From an uncultured Lachnospiraceae bacterium (GTDB lineage: Bacteria > Bacillota > Clostridia > Lachnospirales > Lachnospiraceae), in contig CAOKWI010000049.1 in NCBI GenBank assembly GCA_948473115.1, positions 1-33,861 on the forward strand: DNA of 33,861 nt, in the 5' to 3' direction. Shown one piece after another: positions 7,992-16,468 of this stretch. The translations under genes were made by a program, and so were the position numbers. The notes under the pieces are model-generated. The model made no database searches and had not been told where the DNA came from. It was given only the letters and a program-made list of their open reading frames with translations. The number at the start of each line of letters is the position of its first letter. Position 1 is the first letter of the stretch.

Positions 7992-8051
7992 GTGTGAAAC
8001 TTAATACTTCTTAGGCAGTGTCTTTTGCTGCCTTAGAAGTACTTTTCACAC
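7992..8051. repeat. 60-bp imperfect palindrome between GH32 and fructokinase genes
   Basis: GTGTGAAA (7992-7999) pairs with TTTCACAC (8044-8051), and an inner 13-bp stem has one mismatch (ACTTCTTAGGCAG with CTGCCTTAGAAGT). The loop is 9 nt. It may stabilise or punctuate the operon mRNA. Confidence 0.65.
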
Positions 8052-8122
8052 TAACCTCCATGATTCCGTTCTGCGGATTTTTAAATCAGAATAAAGTCGC
8101 CCGCCATCTGTCCCTTCGCATA

Positions 8123-9634
8123 TTATGCGAGGTCATACTTCACCACATCGATGTTCACGGTTCCGTCCGCAATAAAGGAGATGCCGTCCGCCTCCTGCTC
8201 TGTGTACAGCACGGCGGACAAAACCTGTTCTCCATCGTTTACAAAGGCTTCCACGCTGAACCGGTCCAGAATGATCCGTAGCTTCAGCTGTCCGTCCTGA
8301 TGGTTTACCTTACAGCGCCGCTGGTGGATGATCGCTCTTCTGGAGCCGGAGAATTTCCGGTCAATCTTCAATACGGACTCGTGGGGCCGGAAGCCGAGGG
8401 AAGTATGGTACTGGTCATTCTGGGCAAAGCGGATCGCAAATTTCCGGTACAGGTCACAGCCCTCCTCCGGGCGTACAGTCACTTCCATATCTATTTTGCG
8501 CCCCTGGATGCCCTCCAGCACGACTTGCCCTGCCACGGTGACATTTTGATGAAAGACTTTATTCTGCCGCATGGATTCCAATTCCCTGATGGGGGTCTGA
8601 TATAGTCTTCCGTTCTTTAAGGACAATTCCCGGGGAAGGCTCATCTGGCCGAACCAGCCTCTTTCGTGCGTTCCCCTGTGGCTGCAGGTGTCCCAGTTCT
8701 GCATCCAACCGATCATTACCCGGCGCCCGTCCTGTGTCAGGATTGTCTGGGGGGCATAGAAGTCAATGCCGTAATCCACGGACTGATCCGATTCTTCGGT
8801 AAAATCTTCTGTTTCCCGGTCGTAGTTTCCGATCAGGCAGAGGGTGCCGTTGCCATTGTGGTATTCGAAGCCCGAGGGCATCATGTCCTGGGGGCTGGTC
8901 AGCAGCACCCATTTTCCATCCAGGAAAAAGAAATCGGGGCATTCCCACATTTTCCCGAAGCGGTTGTGGTTTGCCGCCAGCACTTTTTTGTAATGCCACT
9001 GGAAACCGTCCGTGCTGGAGAAGAGAAGGATCTGTCCGCTTCCGTCGGCAGACCTGTTCCCGATGATACAGCGGTAGGTGCCGTCCGTTTCCCTCCACAG
9101 CTTTGGATCCCGGAAATCGTGCCTGCTGCAGCCCTCCGGCAGATCCTTTTCACTCAGGACAGGGTTTTTCTCGTATTTTATGTAGTCAATCCCGTCTCCC
9201 ACGGCAAGGCACTGTGTCTGTATCTCTGCATAACCGCCGTTGGCCTGGCGTTCCCGCACTACGCCGGTATACATCAGCAGCTGCCTGCCATCGGAAAGCT
9301 TGAGCGCGTTGCCGGAAAAGCAGCCGTCCCTGTCATAGACCTCGTCCGGAGCCAATGCCGCCGGCAGGTGTGTCCAGTGCAGCAGATCCCGGCTTACCGC
9401 GTGTCCCCAGTGCATGGGTCCCCAATGGGTATCATAGGGATAATATTGGTAAAACAGATGATATTTTCCCCCATACCAGCACAGTCCGTTGGGATCATTC
9501 ATCCATCCGGTGCGGGGGGACAGGTGAAAAGCGGGCCGTTCTTCCTTTGAAATGGTCTTTCCGAAAGCTTCTTCATATTTGCGGGATTCCCACAATGTCT
9601 GGCTTGTCATATCGAATACATCGCTCCTTTTCAT
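8123..9634 (-). CDS. GH32 beta-fructofuranosidase (sucrose / fructo-oligosaccharide hydrolase)
   Basis: A 503-residue glycoside hydrolase family 32 enzyme with the full catalytic triad: WMNDPNG (44-50, nucleophile D47), FRDP (174-177, transition-state D176) and ECP (231-233, acid/base E231). The N-terminal ~330 residues form the five-bladed propeller and the rest the beta-sandwich. No signal peptide is present, so it acts in the cytoplasm on imported sugar. It should release fructose from sucrose or short fructans. With an ABC importer rather than a PTS in the operon, an unphosphorylated substrate is more likely than sucrose-6-phosphate. Ribosome site GGAGGAAAG precedes the ATG at 9634. The gene lies between a MITE-like repeat upstream and the fructokinase downstream. 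Confidence 0.9.
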   Translation of the reverse strand: MKRSDVFDMTSQTLWESRKYEEAFGKTISKEERPAFHLSPRTGWMNDPNGLCWYGGKYHLFYQYYPYDTHWGPMHWGHAVSRDLLHWTHLPAALAPDEVYDRDGCFSGNALKLSDGRQLLMYTGVVRERQANGGYAEIQTQCLAVGDGIDYIKYEKNPVLSEKDLPEGCSRHDFRDPKLWRETDGTYRCIIGNRSADGSGQILLFSSTDGFQWHYKKVLAANHNRFGKMWECPDFFFLDGKWVLLTSPQDMMPSGFEYHNGNGTLCLIGNYDRETEDFTEESDQSVDYGIDFYAPQTILTQDGRRVMIGWMQNWDTCSHRGTHERGWFGQMSLPRELSLKNGRLYQTPIRELESMRQNKVFHQNVTVAGQVVLEGIQGRKIDMEVTVRPEEGCDLYRKFAIRFAQNDQYHTSLGFRPHESVLKIDRKFSGSRRAIIHQRRCKVNHQDGQLKLRIILDRFSVEAFVNDGEQVLSAVLYTEQEADGISFIADGTVNIDVVKYDLA

Positions 9635-9704
9635 AACCTTTCCTCCAGTTTATCATTTTGGCGCTGTTTCTACAATATGTTTGTTAGAATTTAACATGCT
9701 TCCT

Positions 9705-9900
9705 GTAACAGTTCAGCCATGCAACAATTTGCAAATTGCGCGTGGGTGCTTGCACACAAAGCGCGATGTGCAAATTGCTGCATGAGCGGAACGCCCTCAC
9801 ATGAAATAAAAGATGAGCCGCGCAGCGGCGTCGGATGCGAAGCAGACGCTGAGGAGGGGGCTTGCCCACCTCGTTAGGAATGGGAGGGCTGAACTGTTAC
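9705..9900. mobile_element. 196-bp MITE-like repeat with 14-bp terminal inverted repeats
   Basis: The element begins GTAACAGTTCAGCC and ends with its exact inverse GGCTGAACTGTTAC. It has no coding capacity. Inside, a 16-nt arm (9718-9733) pairs with 9769-9784 at 15 of 16 positions, enclosing a second small stem GTGC-TT-GCAC; further hairpins (GCCGC-GCA-GCGGC) follow. No target-site duplication is obvious. A second copy starts at 33808 in the same orientation. It ends 7 nt from the stop codon of the binding-protein gene and lies within the sugar operon. About 70 nt without other features remain between it and the GH32 start. Confidence 0.8.
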
Positions 9901-9907
9901 TGTTTCC

Positions 9908-11593
9908 TTATTCTGCGGTGTCTTTTCCGGAATAGCGGTCATACGCATTCTGATATACTGTCAGAAGCTTTTCCATCCCGCATTTATCCCTCAGATGCTC
10001 GATGTAGGACTCCCACTCTTCATCTGTGGGGCCGCCGTTCTTGATCCAGAGACCTTCCTGTTCCGCGACGGCACTTTCGAAATTAGCCTTATACCAGTCA
10101 ATGTCGTCCAGTTCCCTGCCCGTGAACACACAGTCCACCGGGTAAGTGGTGGTATCGTCCACAAAAGGCATCCAATAGTTATACAGGTCAGTGAGACGCT
10201 CAATGGCACGGTCTTCCATGCGGAAAGTGGTCAGATAATAATCGCTCAGAATCAGCTTCGGACCGAATACCTCGCATTCGCCCTTTAACTCGCCGGAGCC
10301 TTTTCCGTACCTTATGCGGCTTTCTTCATCAGAAATACTCAGCCATACGCCGTTCTCATCCTGTTCCGTAAAGTAGGTTCCGATGGGGCCGTACTGGAGC
10401 TGCATGACAATCTCGGGATCATACCACATATCGAAAAACTTCAAAAGGGCTGCGGGGCTCTTGCACTTTTTGGTAATATTCAGCTGGCCGCTGTTGATCC
10501 CGCCGCCGGTGCGGACAGTTACGTTATGGGTGCCGTCAGGACCGTCCAGGATGGGCAGGAATACATAATCGTCCGCGTAATCGCCCATCAGTTCCTCAAT
10601 GTACCACCAGGTGGATACGCCCACATAGCCCTGGGAGCATTTCGCAATCAGCTGTGTGGAATCCTGGCTGAACATTTCCACGTCCATCAGTCCTTCCGCG
10701 TACCAGTCATGGAGGTAGGTAATGGCATCCCTGTATTGATCTGTGGTGCATATGAAATCCACGGTTCCGTCTTTGCGCAGGATCAGATCCTTACACACGT
10801 CATTGGGCCAGTTGGTAAAGCCGAATCCCGCATAAAAGATGTTCTGTCCCCAACACCACTCGTCGAAACCCGTGCTCATGGGGATGGTGCTTCCCGGGGC
10901 GTTTCCGTAATATTTTGCGCTCATGTCATTGTCCTTAAAGGCCTGTAGCGCGGTGTGGAGTTCCTCTAAAGTCGTAGGTACTTCCAGTCCCAGATCGTCC
11001 AGCCATGCCTTGTTGATCATGGAGAACTGGGGTATGGTATAAATGCTGTAGTCCTCCGGTGCGCCGATACCCGCGGTGCCCATGCGCTCTCCGGCGGGCA
11101 GGCCGTAAATGTAGCCGTCATCCATGGTGATGGCACTGCGGATATCCGGGTTTTCTTCCAGGATTTTTGCCAGGTTTGGCATATATTCCTCTGTCAGGTA
11201 GGGAGTCAGGTCAATAAAGGTGCCGTCATCCCCGTAACGGGAAATATCATAGTTGCTGAAGCCCACGCCGATGAAGGCGTCAGGGAGTTCATCCCCGGCA
11301 ATGCGGATATTTACCTGTTCGCCCAGGGACTGGTTCATGGTGGTCCACTCAATATGGATGCCTGTGCTTTCCTGAAGCTGGTTTAAGACTACATTGTTGT
11401 CATAGCCCGGACTTAATGCGCTCTGGCCGCCCATGATCGCAAATTCTGTCTGAGAGGTGTCCGGATTCGCAACGCCTTTTTCGTGATGCCCGTAATCTTT
11501 ATCGCCGCATGCCGTCATGGACAGGACAAGACCCGTCGCAAGTGCACAGGATACAAGGTTATTGCCGTGCCTGTATACTTTCTGCTTCCTCAT
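9908..11593 (-). CDS. Sugar ABC transporter substrate-binding lipoprotein (LplA-like)
   Basis: A 561-residue extracellular solute-binding protein. A basic n-region and hydrophobic stretch end in the lipobox SMTAC (C29), so the mature protein is lipid-anchored outside the membrane. The fold is the large family-1 type, with segments such as the FIDLTPYL element and YGLPAGE seen in LplA/YtcQ-like proteins. It should capture an oligosaccharide, here most likely sucrose or fructo-oligosaccharide judging by its operon, and hand it to the two permeases upstream. The start at 11593 has a GAGGAA ribosome site at suitable spacing; an ATG at 11605 does not. No import ATPase is encoded; this class generally shares an MsmX-type ATPase encoded elsewhere. 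Confidence 0.88.
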   Translation of the reverse strand: MRKQKVYRHGNNLVSCALATGLVLSMTACGDKDYGHHEKGVANPDTSQTEFAIMGGQSALSPGYDNNVVLNQLQESTGIHIEWTTMNQSLGEQVNIRIAGDELPDAFIGVGFSNYDISRYGDDGTFIDLTPYLTEEYMPNLAKILEENPDIRSAITMDDGYIYGLPAGERMGTAGIGAPEDYSIYTIPQFSMINKAWLDDLGLEVPTTLEELHTALQAFKDNDMSAKYYGNAPGSTIPMSTGFDEWCWGQNIFYAGFGFTNWPNDVCKDLILRKDGTVDFICTTDQYRDAITYLHDWYAEGLMDVEMFSQDSTQLIAKCSQGYVGVSTWWYIEELMGDYADDYVFLPILDGPDGTHNVTVRTGGGINSGQLNITKKCKSPAALLKFFDMWYDPEIVMQLQYGPIGTYFTEQDENGVWLSISDEESRIRYGKGSGELKGECEVFGPKLILSDYYLTTFRMEDRAIERLTDLYNYWMPFVDDTTTYPVDCVFTGRELDDIDWYKANFESAVAEQEGLWIKNGGPTDEEWESYIEHLRDKCGMEKLLTVYQNAYDRYSGKDTAE

Positions 11594-11711
11594 ACTATTC
11601 CTCATTTCTGCGCCGCTCTTTGCGCATAGGCGAATTTGTGACAAGCAGCGCGCAGACACAAACCGCCATGTGAAAACTTCATCTTCAAACTTCACATCAA
11701 GAACTCTTTCC

Positions 11712-12620
11712 TCAACCCTTCACGGCGCCGGCCATAAAGCCTTTTTCAAAGTATTTCTGTACGAATGGATAGATTACCAGCATGGGAGCGGCTGCCACAA
11801 TGATGGAAGAAAACTTGATCATTTCCGTCATCCTGTTCAACTCGGCAAAGCCTCCCGATATGGTGCTCGCCTGGCTTGCGCTGGCGGAACTCTTGATCAG
11901 GATGTTGCGCAGTACCAGGGGCAGCGGAGCCCTGCTGGGGGAGGGCAGATAGATCATGGATGTAAACCAGTCGTTCCAGTAAGCCACCATGCTGAAGACC
12001 ACCATGACTGCCATGATGGAACGGCTCAGGGGAACCACGATGCGGATAAAGGTAGTCCATTTGGATGCCCCGTCTATCTCTGCCGCCTCTGTCATCTCCT
12101 TGGGAATACTGTTCTCAAAGAAATTCCTCACAATGATCATATTGCCCACTGCGACGCCGCCGGGCAGGAAGAGCGACCACATATTGTTGATCAGTCCGGT
12201 TTGTTTCACTACCAGATAAGTAGGAACCATGCCGCCGCCAAAGTACATTGTGATGATGAAGAAGATGCTGAGCCATTTTCTGCCCGGCAGGCTCTTCACG
12301 CTCAGCGGATATGCTGTCAGATAAAGTATGACCACTGAGAATATGGTGCCGATAATCGTGTATTTAAAGCTGTTTAAAAGGCCTGTCAGAATGCTGGAGT
12401 CTGCGAATACCGCCTTGTATCCCTCCAGGGTGAACTGACTTGGCAGAAGGAATGTCTTGCCTGCGTAAACATCGTATGGATCTGATACGGAAGCGATCAG
12501 AATGTAATACAATGGATAAGCAACAATAAACAAGAAAAGGGAACAAAAGACCACCAGTACAATATCGCTGGTCCTTTCGGAAAATCCTGTCAGTTTGCCG
12601 GTTTTTGTATTTGCTTTCAT
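11712..12620 (-). CDS. Sugar ABC transporter permease (LplC/MalG-like)
   Basis: A 302-residue inner-membrane permease with about six transmembrane segments. The cytoplasmic EAA loop reads EAAEIDGASKWTTFIRIVVP, the contact site for the ATPase. The YPLYYILIASVSDPYDVYAG stretch near the N-terminus and the C-terminal FVQKYFEKGFMAGAVKG are characteristic of LplC/YtcP. With the LplB-like protein it forms the channel for sugar taken up by the binding protein. The start at 12620 has a perfect AGGAGGTG ribosome site; the longer frame lacks one. It begins 10 bp after the stop of the upstream permease, and 118 bp without visible features separate it from the binding-protein gene. Confidence 0.92.
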   Translation of the reverse strand: MKANTKTGKLTGFSERTSDIVLVVFCSLFLFIVAYPLYYILIASVSDPYDVYAGKTFLLPSQFTLEGYKAVFADSSILTGLLNSFKYTIIGTIFSVVILYLTAYPLSVKSLPGRKWLSIFFIITMYFGGGMVPTYLVVKQTGLINNMWSLFLPGGVAVGNMIIVRNFFENSIPKEMTEAAEIDGASKWTTFIRIVVPLSRSIMAVMVVFSMVAYWNDWFTSMIYLPSPSRAPLPLVLRNILIKSSASASQASTISGGFAELNRMTEMIKFSSIIVAAAPMLVIYPFVQKYFEKGFMAGAVKG

Positions 12621-12630
12621 ACCGCACCTC

Positions 12631-13572
12631 CTAAATGAAGCTCGTGTCTTCTGATATCTTGCCTGCAATCCTGTTTACAACAATCAGAAGGATGATATTA
12701 ATCACCGTGTTGAACAGACCTACCGCAGTGGAATAACTGTATTTGGCGTTTTCAATACCCTGCTGGTACACATAAACGGCAATCACATCGCTTGTGGCCT
12801 TGTTCAGATTAGTCTGCAGCAGCCATACCTTTTCAAATCCCACATTCATCAGTCCGCCTGCGCTCATGATCAGGTTCAGCACCATGACGGATCTCAGGGC
12901 GGGCACGTCAATATGCAGGATCCTCTGGAACATGGACGCGCCGTCCACCCTTGCAGCTTCGTAGAGGGAAGTATCCACACTTGATAAGGTCGCCATGTAA
13001 ACAATGATCCCCCAGCCCGCATCCTGCCAGATGCCGGAAGCAATATATATCGTGCGGAAGGCGGAGGACTCTGTCAGGAAATCAATGGAGGTTCCCGCGA
13101 TCAGGTTGAGCAGACCGCCGGAGGGGCTCAAAAATATTTTAATCATACCGCAGATGACCATGACGGAAATAAAATGGGGCGCATAGAGCACTGTCTGCGT
13201 AACCCTCTTGAATCGCTGGAATCTTACCTGATTCAGCATCAGGGCGAGGATAATGGGAACCGGAAATCCCCACAGCAGGCTGAATAAACTCAGCAGGACG
13301 GTGTTTTTCATCATACGGCCAAAAGTGGGGGCGCTGAAAAATCTCTGGAACCATTCGAAACCGACCCATTCGCTCCCCGTAAATCCGCGGCTGGCCTTGT
13401 AGTCCCTGAAAGCGATCTGGATGCCGTACATGGGTATGTACTTGTAGATAATGGTCAGGACCACAGGGATCAGCAGCATGGCATATAATTGCCAGTGATC
13501 TGTCAGGCGTTTTTTCAGCGGCCTCTGTACCGTAATTGTCCTGCCGGCGGCGACAGACTTGTTCTTACTCAT
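12631..13572 (-). CDS. Sugar ABC transporter permease (LplB/MalF-like)
   Basis: A 313-residue permease and first gene of the minus-strand sugar operon. It has a basic cytoplasmic N-terminus, about six membrane segments, and the YKYIPMYGIQIAFRDYK block diagnostic of LplB/YteP-type permeases of oligosaccharide importers. Its EAA loop is EAARVDGASMFQRILHIDVP. A ribosome site AAGGAG lies 6 nt before the ATG. The promoter and an operator-like box lie about 80-135 nt upstream, opposite a divergent LacI gene. It pairs with the next gene as a heterodimeric channel. Confidence 0.92.
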   Translation of the reverse strand: MSKNKSVAAGRTITVQRPLKKRLTDHWQLYAMLLIPVVLTIIYKYIPMYGIQIAFRDYKASRGFTGSEWVGFEWFQRFFSAPTFGRMMKNTVLLSLFSLLWGFPVPIILALMLNQVRFQRFKRVTQTVLYAPHFISVMVICGMIKIFLSPSGGLLNLIAGTSIDFLTESSAFRTIYIASGIWQDAGWGIIVYMATLSSVDTSLYEAARVDGASMFQRILHIDVPALRSVMVLNLIMSAGGLMNVGFEKVWLLQTNLNKATSDVIAVYVYQQGIENAKYSYSTAVGLFNTVINIILLIVVNRIAGKISEDTSFI

Positions 13573-13651
13573 TTTTGTCTCCTTTCTTGTCAGACGAATA
13601 TGGTGTGTGGTATTTTCCGTTGACGATCCGTTTCATTTTGCGCGCTCGTTG

Positions 13652-13661
13652 TGAAACGTTA
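13652..13661 (-). promoter_or_regulatory. LacI-type operator box 1 (sugar operon)
   Basis: TAACGTTTCA on the minus strand, with the CG centre usual for LacI-family operators. It lies about +11 to +20 from the predicted start of the sugar operon transcript, a roadblock position. It is identical to box 2. Confidence 0.6.
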
Positions 13662-13678
13662 TTTTGCTTCTTGCCGAA

Positions 13679-13707
13679 ATGGTAGCACTATTTTACTTTT
13701 TGGTCAA
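13679..13707 (-). promoter_or_regulatory. Promoter of the sugar ABC / GH32 / fructokinase operon
   Basis: On the minus strand, TTGACC (13702-13707), 17 nt, then TACCAT (13679-13684), preceded by TG for an extended -10. It drives the LplB-like gene at 13572 and leaves a leader of about 100 nt containing operator box 1. Confidence 0.6.
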
Positions 13708-13806
13708 TATTATTTTATGTAAATTTAATATATTTTGACAAAAACGTCATTTAGTACAAAGTAGGGCTGATAAAATTGAGCATATGTTACAATGAACCAG
13801 AATGTG

Positions 13807-13816
13807 TAACGTTTCA
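13807..13816 (+). promoter_or_regulatory. LacI-type operator box 2
   Basis: TAACGTTTCA, the same 10 bases as box 1 in opposite orientation. It is centred in a near-palindrome TGTAACGTTTCA, 22 nt upstream of the LacI gene's -35 element. Confidence 0.6.
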
Positions 13817-13837
13817 TGCCATGTTTCATATAATTAC

Positions 13838-13866
13838 TTTACAAACCGGTTTTCCTGTACTATAAT
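13838..13866 (+). promoter_or_regulatory. Promoter of the LacI-family regulator
   Basis: TTTACA (13838-13843), a 17-nt spacer and a perfect TATAAT (13861-13866). The leader is about 85 nt and carries operator-like box 3. Confidence 0.75.
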
Positions 13867-13930
13867 GAATAAAAAATGGAAATAGGGCATGATTTGCCGG
13901 CAGATTTTTCTATTGGGTTGAATCTTTCCA

Positions 13931-13940
13931 TGAAACGATA
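13931..13940 (+). promoter_or_regulatory. LacI-type operator box 3 (autoregulatory position)
   Basis: TGAAACGATA matches the inverse of boxes 1 and 2 at 9 of 10 positions. It lies between the predicted transcript start and the LacI start codon, where a bound repressor would block its own gene. Confidence 0.45.
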
Positions 13941-13957
13941 TACAAGAGGTTTGAATT

Positions 13958-14956
13958 ATGAATAAAGTGAATTCCACTCCTACCATGAAGGATGTTGCCG
14001 CGGAGGCAGGCGTGGCGCTTGGCACGGTGTCTAAAGTGGTCAATGGACTGCCGGTAGGAGATACTTATAAGACTCGTGTGGAGGAGGCCATTAAAAAACT
14101 GAATTATCAGGTAAACAGCTATGCCCAGGGGCTTAAGCTGCAGAAAACCCGCACCGTAGCGTTCCTGATCCCGAACACTAAGGAGCCGTTTTACGGCGCG
14201 CTGGCTTACTATATCAATATTGCTCTGTTGAAGAGAAAATACCGGATGCTTTTGTGCTCCACCGATTCCGATATGGGGCAGGAACAGGAATATATTAAAA
14301 TGGCGCAGAATAATAAAGTGGACGGGATCATAGGACTGACCTACAATCCTGACCTGGTGATCGAGGAAGGAACACCCTTTGTGGCCATTGACCGTTCCAT
14401 GGGGAGCAAGATTCCCTGTGTGGCAAGCGATAATTTTGCGGGCGGTCAGCTGGCGGCGGAGAAGCTTGCTGACCTGGGATGCAGGAAAGTGGCTTTCCTG
14501 CGGACGGGAGCCTCCCTGAACAATGAACCGAATAAGCGCAGGTCCGGCTTTGAGAACGGGTGCCTTTCCCGGAACCTTCCGTATGAGATGAAAATATTAA
14601 ATGACGGGGATCCCTATCAGGAATTTGACGATTTTCTCATCTCCCATATGAAGGACGGGAAGCTGGAATTTGACGGGCTTTTCTGTGTGACGGATGGGAT
14701 TGCGTACTACATTATGAAAGTACTGCGCAGGATGAAGCTGAGGGTTCCGGAGGATGTGCAGGTGATCGGGTTTGACGGCGTAAAAAATGTGGGAGGGGAT
14801 TATATATGCTCCACCATTGTACAGCCCGTACCGGAAATCGCGGAGATGTGCGTGGAGCTCCTGCTGCAGGAGAATATGCCGGTGAAGCCGCCGCTGGTCT
14901 GTCTGCCCGTGACATATGCCTGCGGGGGAACCACCCTGGAGCACATGAAAGAGTAA
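13958..14956 (+). CDS. LacI-family transcriptional repressor of the sugar operon
   Basis: A 332-residue LacI/GalR regulator. Residues ~9-30 form the helix-turn-helix (TMKDVAAEAGVALGTVSKVV), followed by the hinge helix. From ~65 on there is a periplasmic-binding-protein-like effector domain with VAIDRSMGSKIPCVASDN and the conserved DVQVIGFDGV near the C-terminus. It is divergent from the sugar operon across a 385-nt region holding three similar operator-like boxes. It therefore likely represses that operon and itself until a sugar, perhaps sucrose or fructose, binds. A ribosome site AGAGGT precedes the ATG. Its 3' end shares a hairpin with the convergent MATE gene. Confidence 0.92.
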   Translation: MNKVNSTPTMKDVAAEAGVALGTVSKVVNGLPVGDTYKTRVEEAIKKLNYQVNSYAQGLKLQKTRTVAFLIPNTKEPFYGALAYYINIALLKRKYRMLLCSTDSDMGQEQEYIKMAQNNKVDGIIGLTYNPDLVIEEGTPFVAIDRSMGSKIPCVASDNFAGGQLAAEKLADLGCRKVAFLRTGASLNNEPNKRRSGFENGCLSRNLPYEMKILNDGDPYQEFDDFLISHMKDGKLEFDGLFCVTDGIAYYIMKVLRRMKLRVPEDVQVIGFDGVKNVGGDYICSTIVQPVPEIAEMCVELLLQENMPVKPPLVCLPVTYACGGTTLEHMKE

Positions 14957-14960
14957 AGGG

Positions 14961-14992
14961 AGGCTGCTCTCTCAGGAAAAGGAGAGCAGCCT
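14961..14992. terminator. Shared hairpin between convergent LacI and MATE genes
   Basis: AGGCTGCTCTC (14961-14971) and GAGAGCAGCCT (14982-14992) form a perfect 11-bp stem with a 10-nt loop. It starts just after the LacI stop codon and overlaps the last codons of the MATE gene. T runs on either side are weak, so termination strength is uncertain. Confidence 0.6.
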
Positions 14993-16312
14993 GTTCTTTC
15001 GCACAGTATAGTAGAGGATACCTGTCATATCCGCCAGGAACCAGCCGATGGGAACTGACCACCAGATCCCGGCTACGCCGAAAGCGGGAATGGAGGAGAG
15101 GAGATAAGCCAGCGCTACGCGTGTACCCAGCGAGATGACGGTGAGGATCACGGACATTCCCGGACGGCCCAAAGCGCGGTACAGGCCGTACAGCAGGAAC
15201 AGACAGCCGATCCCGCAGTAGAAGGCGCCCTCGATGTGCAGATAGCGGATTCCCTCCTGTACAACCTTCGTATCCCCCGCTTCCACGAACAGCTCCATCA
15301 GGGGACGGGCAAACAGCCATACCAGGGCGGACACCGCGATACAGAAGGCGGCGGAAAGCAGAATGGCGCCCTTGAGGCCGCTGCGGATGCGGTCTTCTTT
15401 TTTTGCGCCGTAATTCTGGGCAATGAATGTGGAAAAGGCATTTCCAAAGTCCTGTACGGGCATGTAGGCAAAGGCGTCGATCTTGACGGCTGCCGCAAAG
15501 GCTGCCATGATCGCCGGACCGAAGCTGTTGACAAGCCCTTGTACCATAAGGATTCCCAGATTCATTACAGACTGCTGGATACAGGTCAGAACGGAAAACC
15601 CTGCGATTTCTTTGATGCAGGTCCAGCGGATCCGGCAGGGAGTGCCGCCGGGCCTGAGCTGTGGACAGCGCAGCACGGCATAGGCTGCGATGCCCAGACC
15701 GGAAAGATACTGCGCGATCACGGTAGCCTCCGCCGCTCCTGCTATGCCTCGTTTCAGTCCCAGCACGAACCACAGATCCATCAGGATATTCAGCACGGCG
15801 GAAACCGCCAGAAAGACCAGTGGTACGACGGAATTTCCGATAGCCCGCAGGAAGGATGCGAAATAATTATAGAGAAAGGTGGCTGCGATGCCGCAGAAAA
15901 TGATCACAAGATATTCACGCATACCGTCCCATACTTCCGCCGGCACCCGGAGAAAACAGCGGATCCCGTCCAGGCAGGCGAAGGCCAGGAGATTCAGCAG
16001 GAGCGTCAGTGTGGCGATCAGTGCGAAAGAGGCGTATACGCCTTCTTTTAATCCCTTTTCATCCTGCCTTCCAAACCGGATGGAAAATACGGTTCCGCTG
16101 CCCATGCAGAGCCCCAGCAGAATGGAGGTCAGAAAGGTCATCAGCGTAAAGGAAGAGCCCACTGCGGCCAAAGCGTTGGAGCCGAGAAACTTCCCTACGA
16201 TCAGTGTGTCCGCGATATTATAGCATTGTTGTAACAGGTTTCCCAGGATCATGGGGACGGCGAAACGCAGCATGGAGCGCATCACAGGCCCTTTGGTTAA
16301 ATCTTGCGTCAT
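14972..16312 (-). CDS. MATE-family multidrug/solute efflux transporter
   Basis: A 446-residue membrane protein with about twelve hydrophobic segments in two halves. The N-terminus (LTKGPVMRSMLRFAVPMILG, then LLQQCYNIADTLIVGKFLG) is the standard DinF/NorM-type MATE opening. The family exports organic cations or other small molecules in exchange for Na+ or H+. The substrate is not evident from sequence or context. The start at 16312 is favoured because the typical MTxDLTxG opening begins there and AAGGA lies upstream, though slightly far. An in-frame ATG at 16342 would add ten polar residues. Confidence 0.9.
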   Translation of the reverse strand: MTQDLTKGPVMRSMLRFAVPMILGNLLQQCYNIADTLIVGKFLGSNALAAVGSSFTLMTFLTSILLGLCMGSGTVFSIRFGRQDEKGLKEGVYASFALIATLTLLLNLLAFACLDGIRCFLRVPAEVWDGMREYLVIIFCGIAATFLYNYFASFLRAIGNSVVPLVFLAVSAVLNILMDLWFVLGLKRGIAGAAEATVIAQYLSGLGIAAYAVLRCPQLRPGGTPCRIRWTCIKEIAGFSVLTCIQQSVMNLGILMVQGLVNSFGPAIMAAFAAAVKIDAFAYMPVQDFGNAFSTFIAQNYGAKKEDRIRSGLKGAILLSAAFCIAVSALVWLFARPLMELFVEAGDTKVVQEGIRYLHIEGAFYCGIGCLFLLYGLYRALGRPGMSVILTVISLGTRVALAYLLSSIPAFGVAGIWWSVPIGWFLADMTGILYYTVRKNRLLSFS

Positions 16313-16397
16313 TTCTTGATCAGTCCTTGTGCGGTGAATCATGATAAGTTCTCATTTAACATACCATATTTTTTCCGCTGCGGCTACAGGATTTTTA

Positions 16398-16427
16398 TTG
16401 CCGGGCTTCCTGCCGGTATGCTACAAT
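16398..16427 (+). promoter_or_regulatory. Extended -10 promoter of the macro-domain/apbE genes
   Basis: TTGCCG (16398-16403), an 18-nt spacer and TACAAT (16422-16427) with a TGC extension directly upstream. It lies 40 nt before the macro-domain start. Confidence 0.55.
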
Positions 16428-16468
16428 GTATTCAAAAATCCGGACGGAGAGCAGAGTGGAGGCAGCCT

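Noticed and set aside
8666..9550. 294-codon open frame opposite the GH32 gene
   Set aside because: It is antisense to a clear enzyme with all catalytic motifs and shows no domain; long shadow frames are common at this GC content.
9634..9704. Separate promoter for the GH32 gene (TTGTAG, 17 nt, TAAACT)
   Set aside because: The implied transcript start falls inside the ribosome site, so it would give an almost leaderless mRNA; operon read-through is simpler.
11517..12338. 273-codon frame opposite the permease and binding-protein genes
   Set aside because: It spans two clear genes on the other strand and has no ribosome site or recognisable motif.
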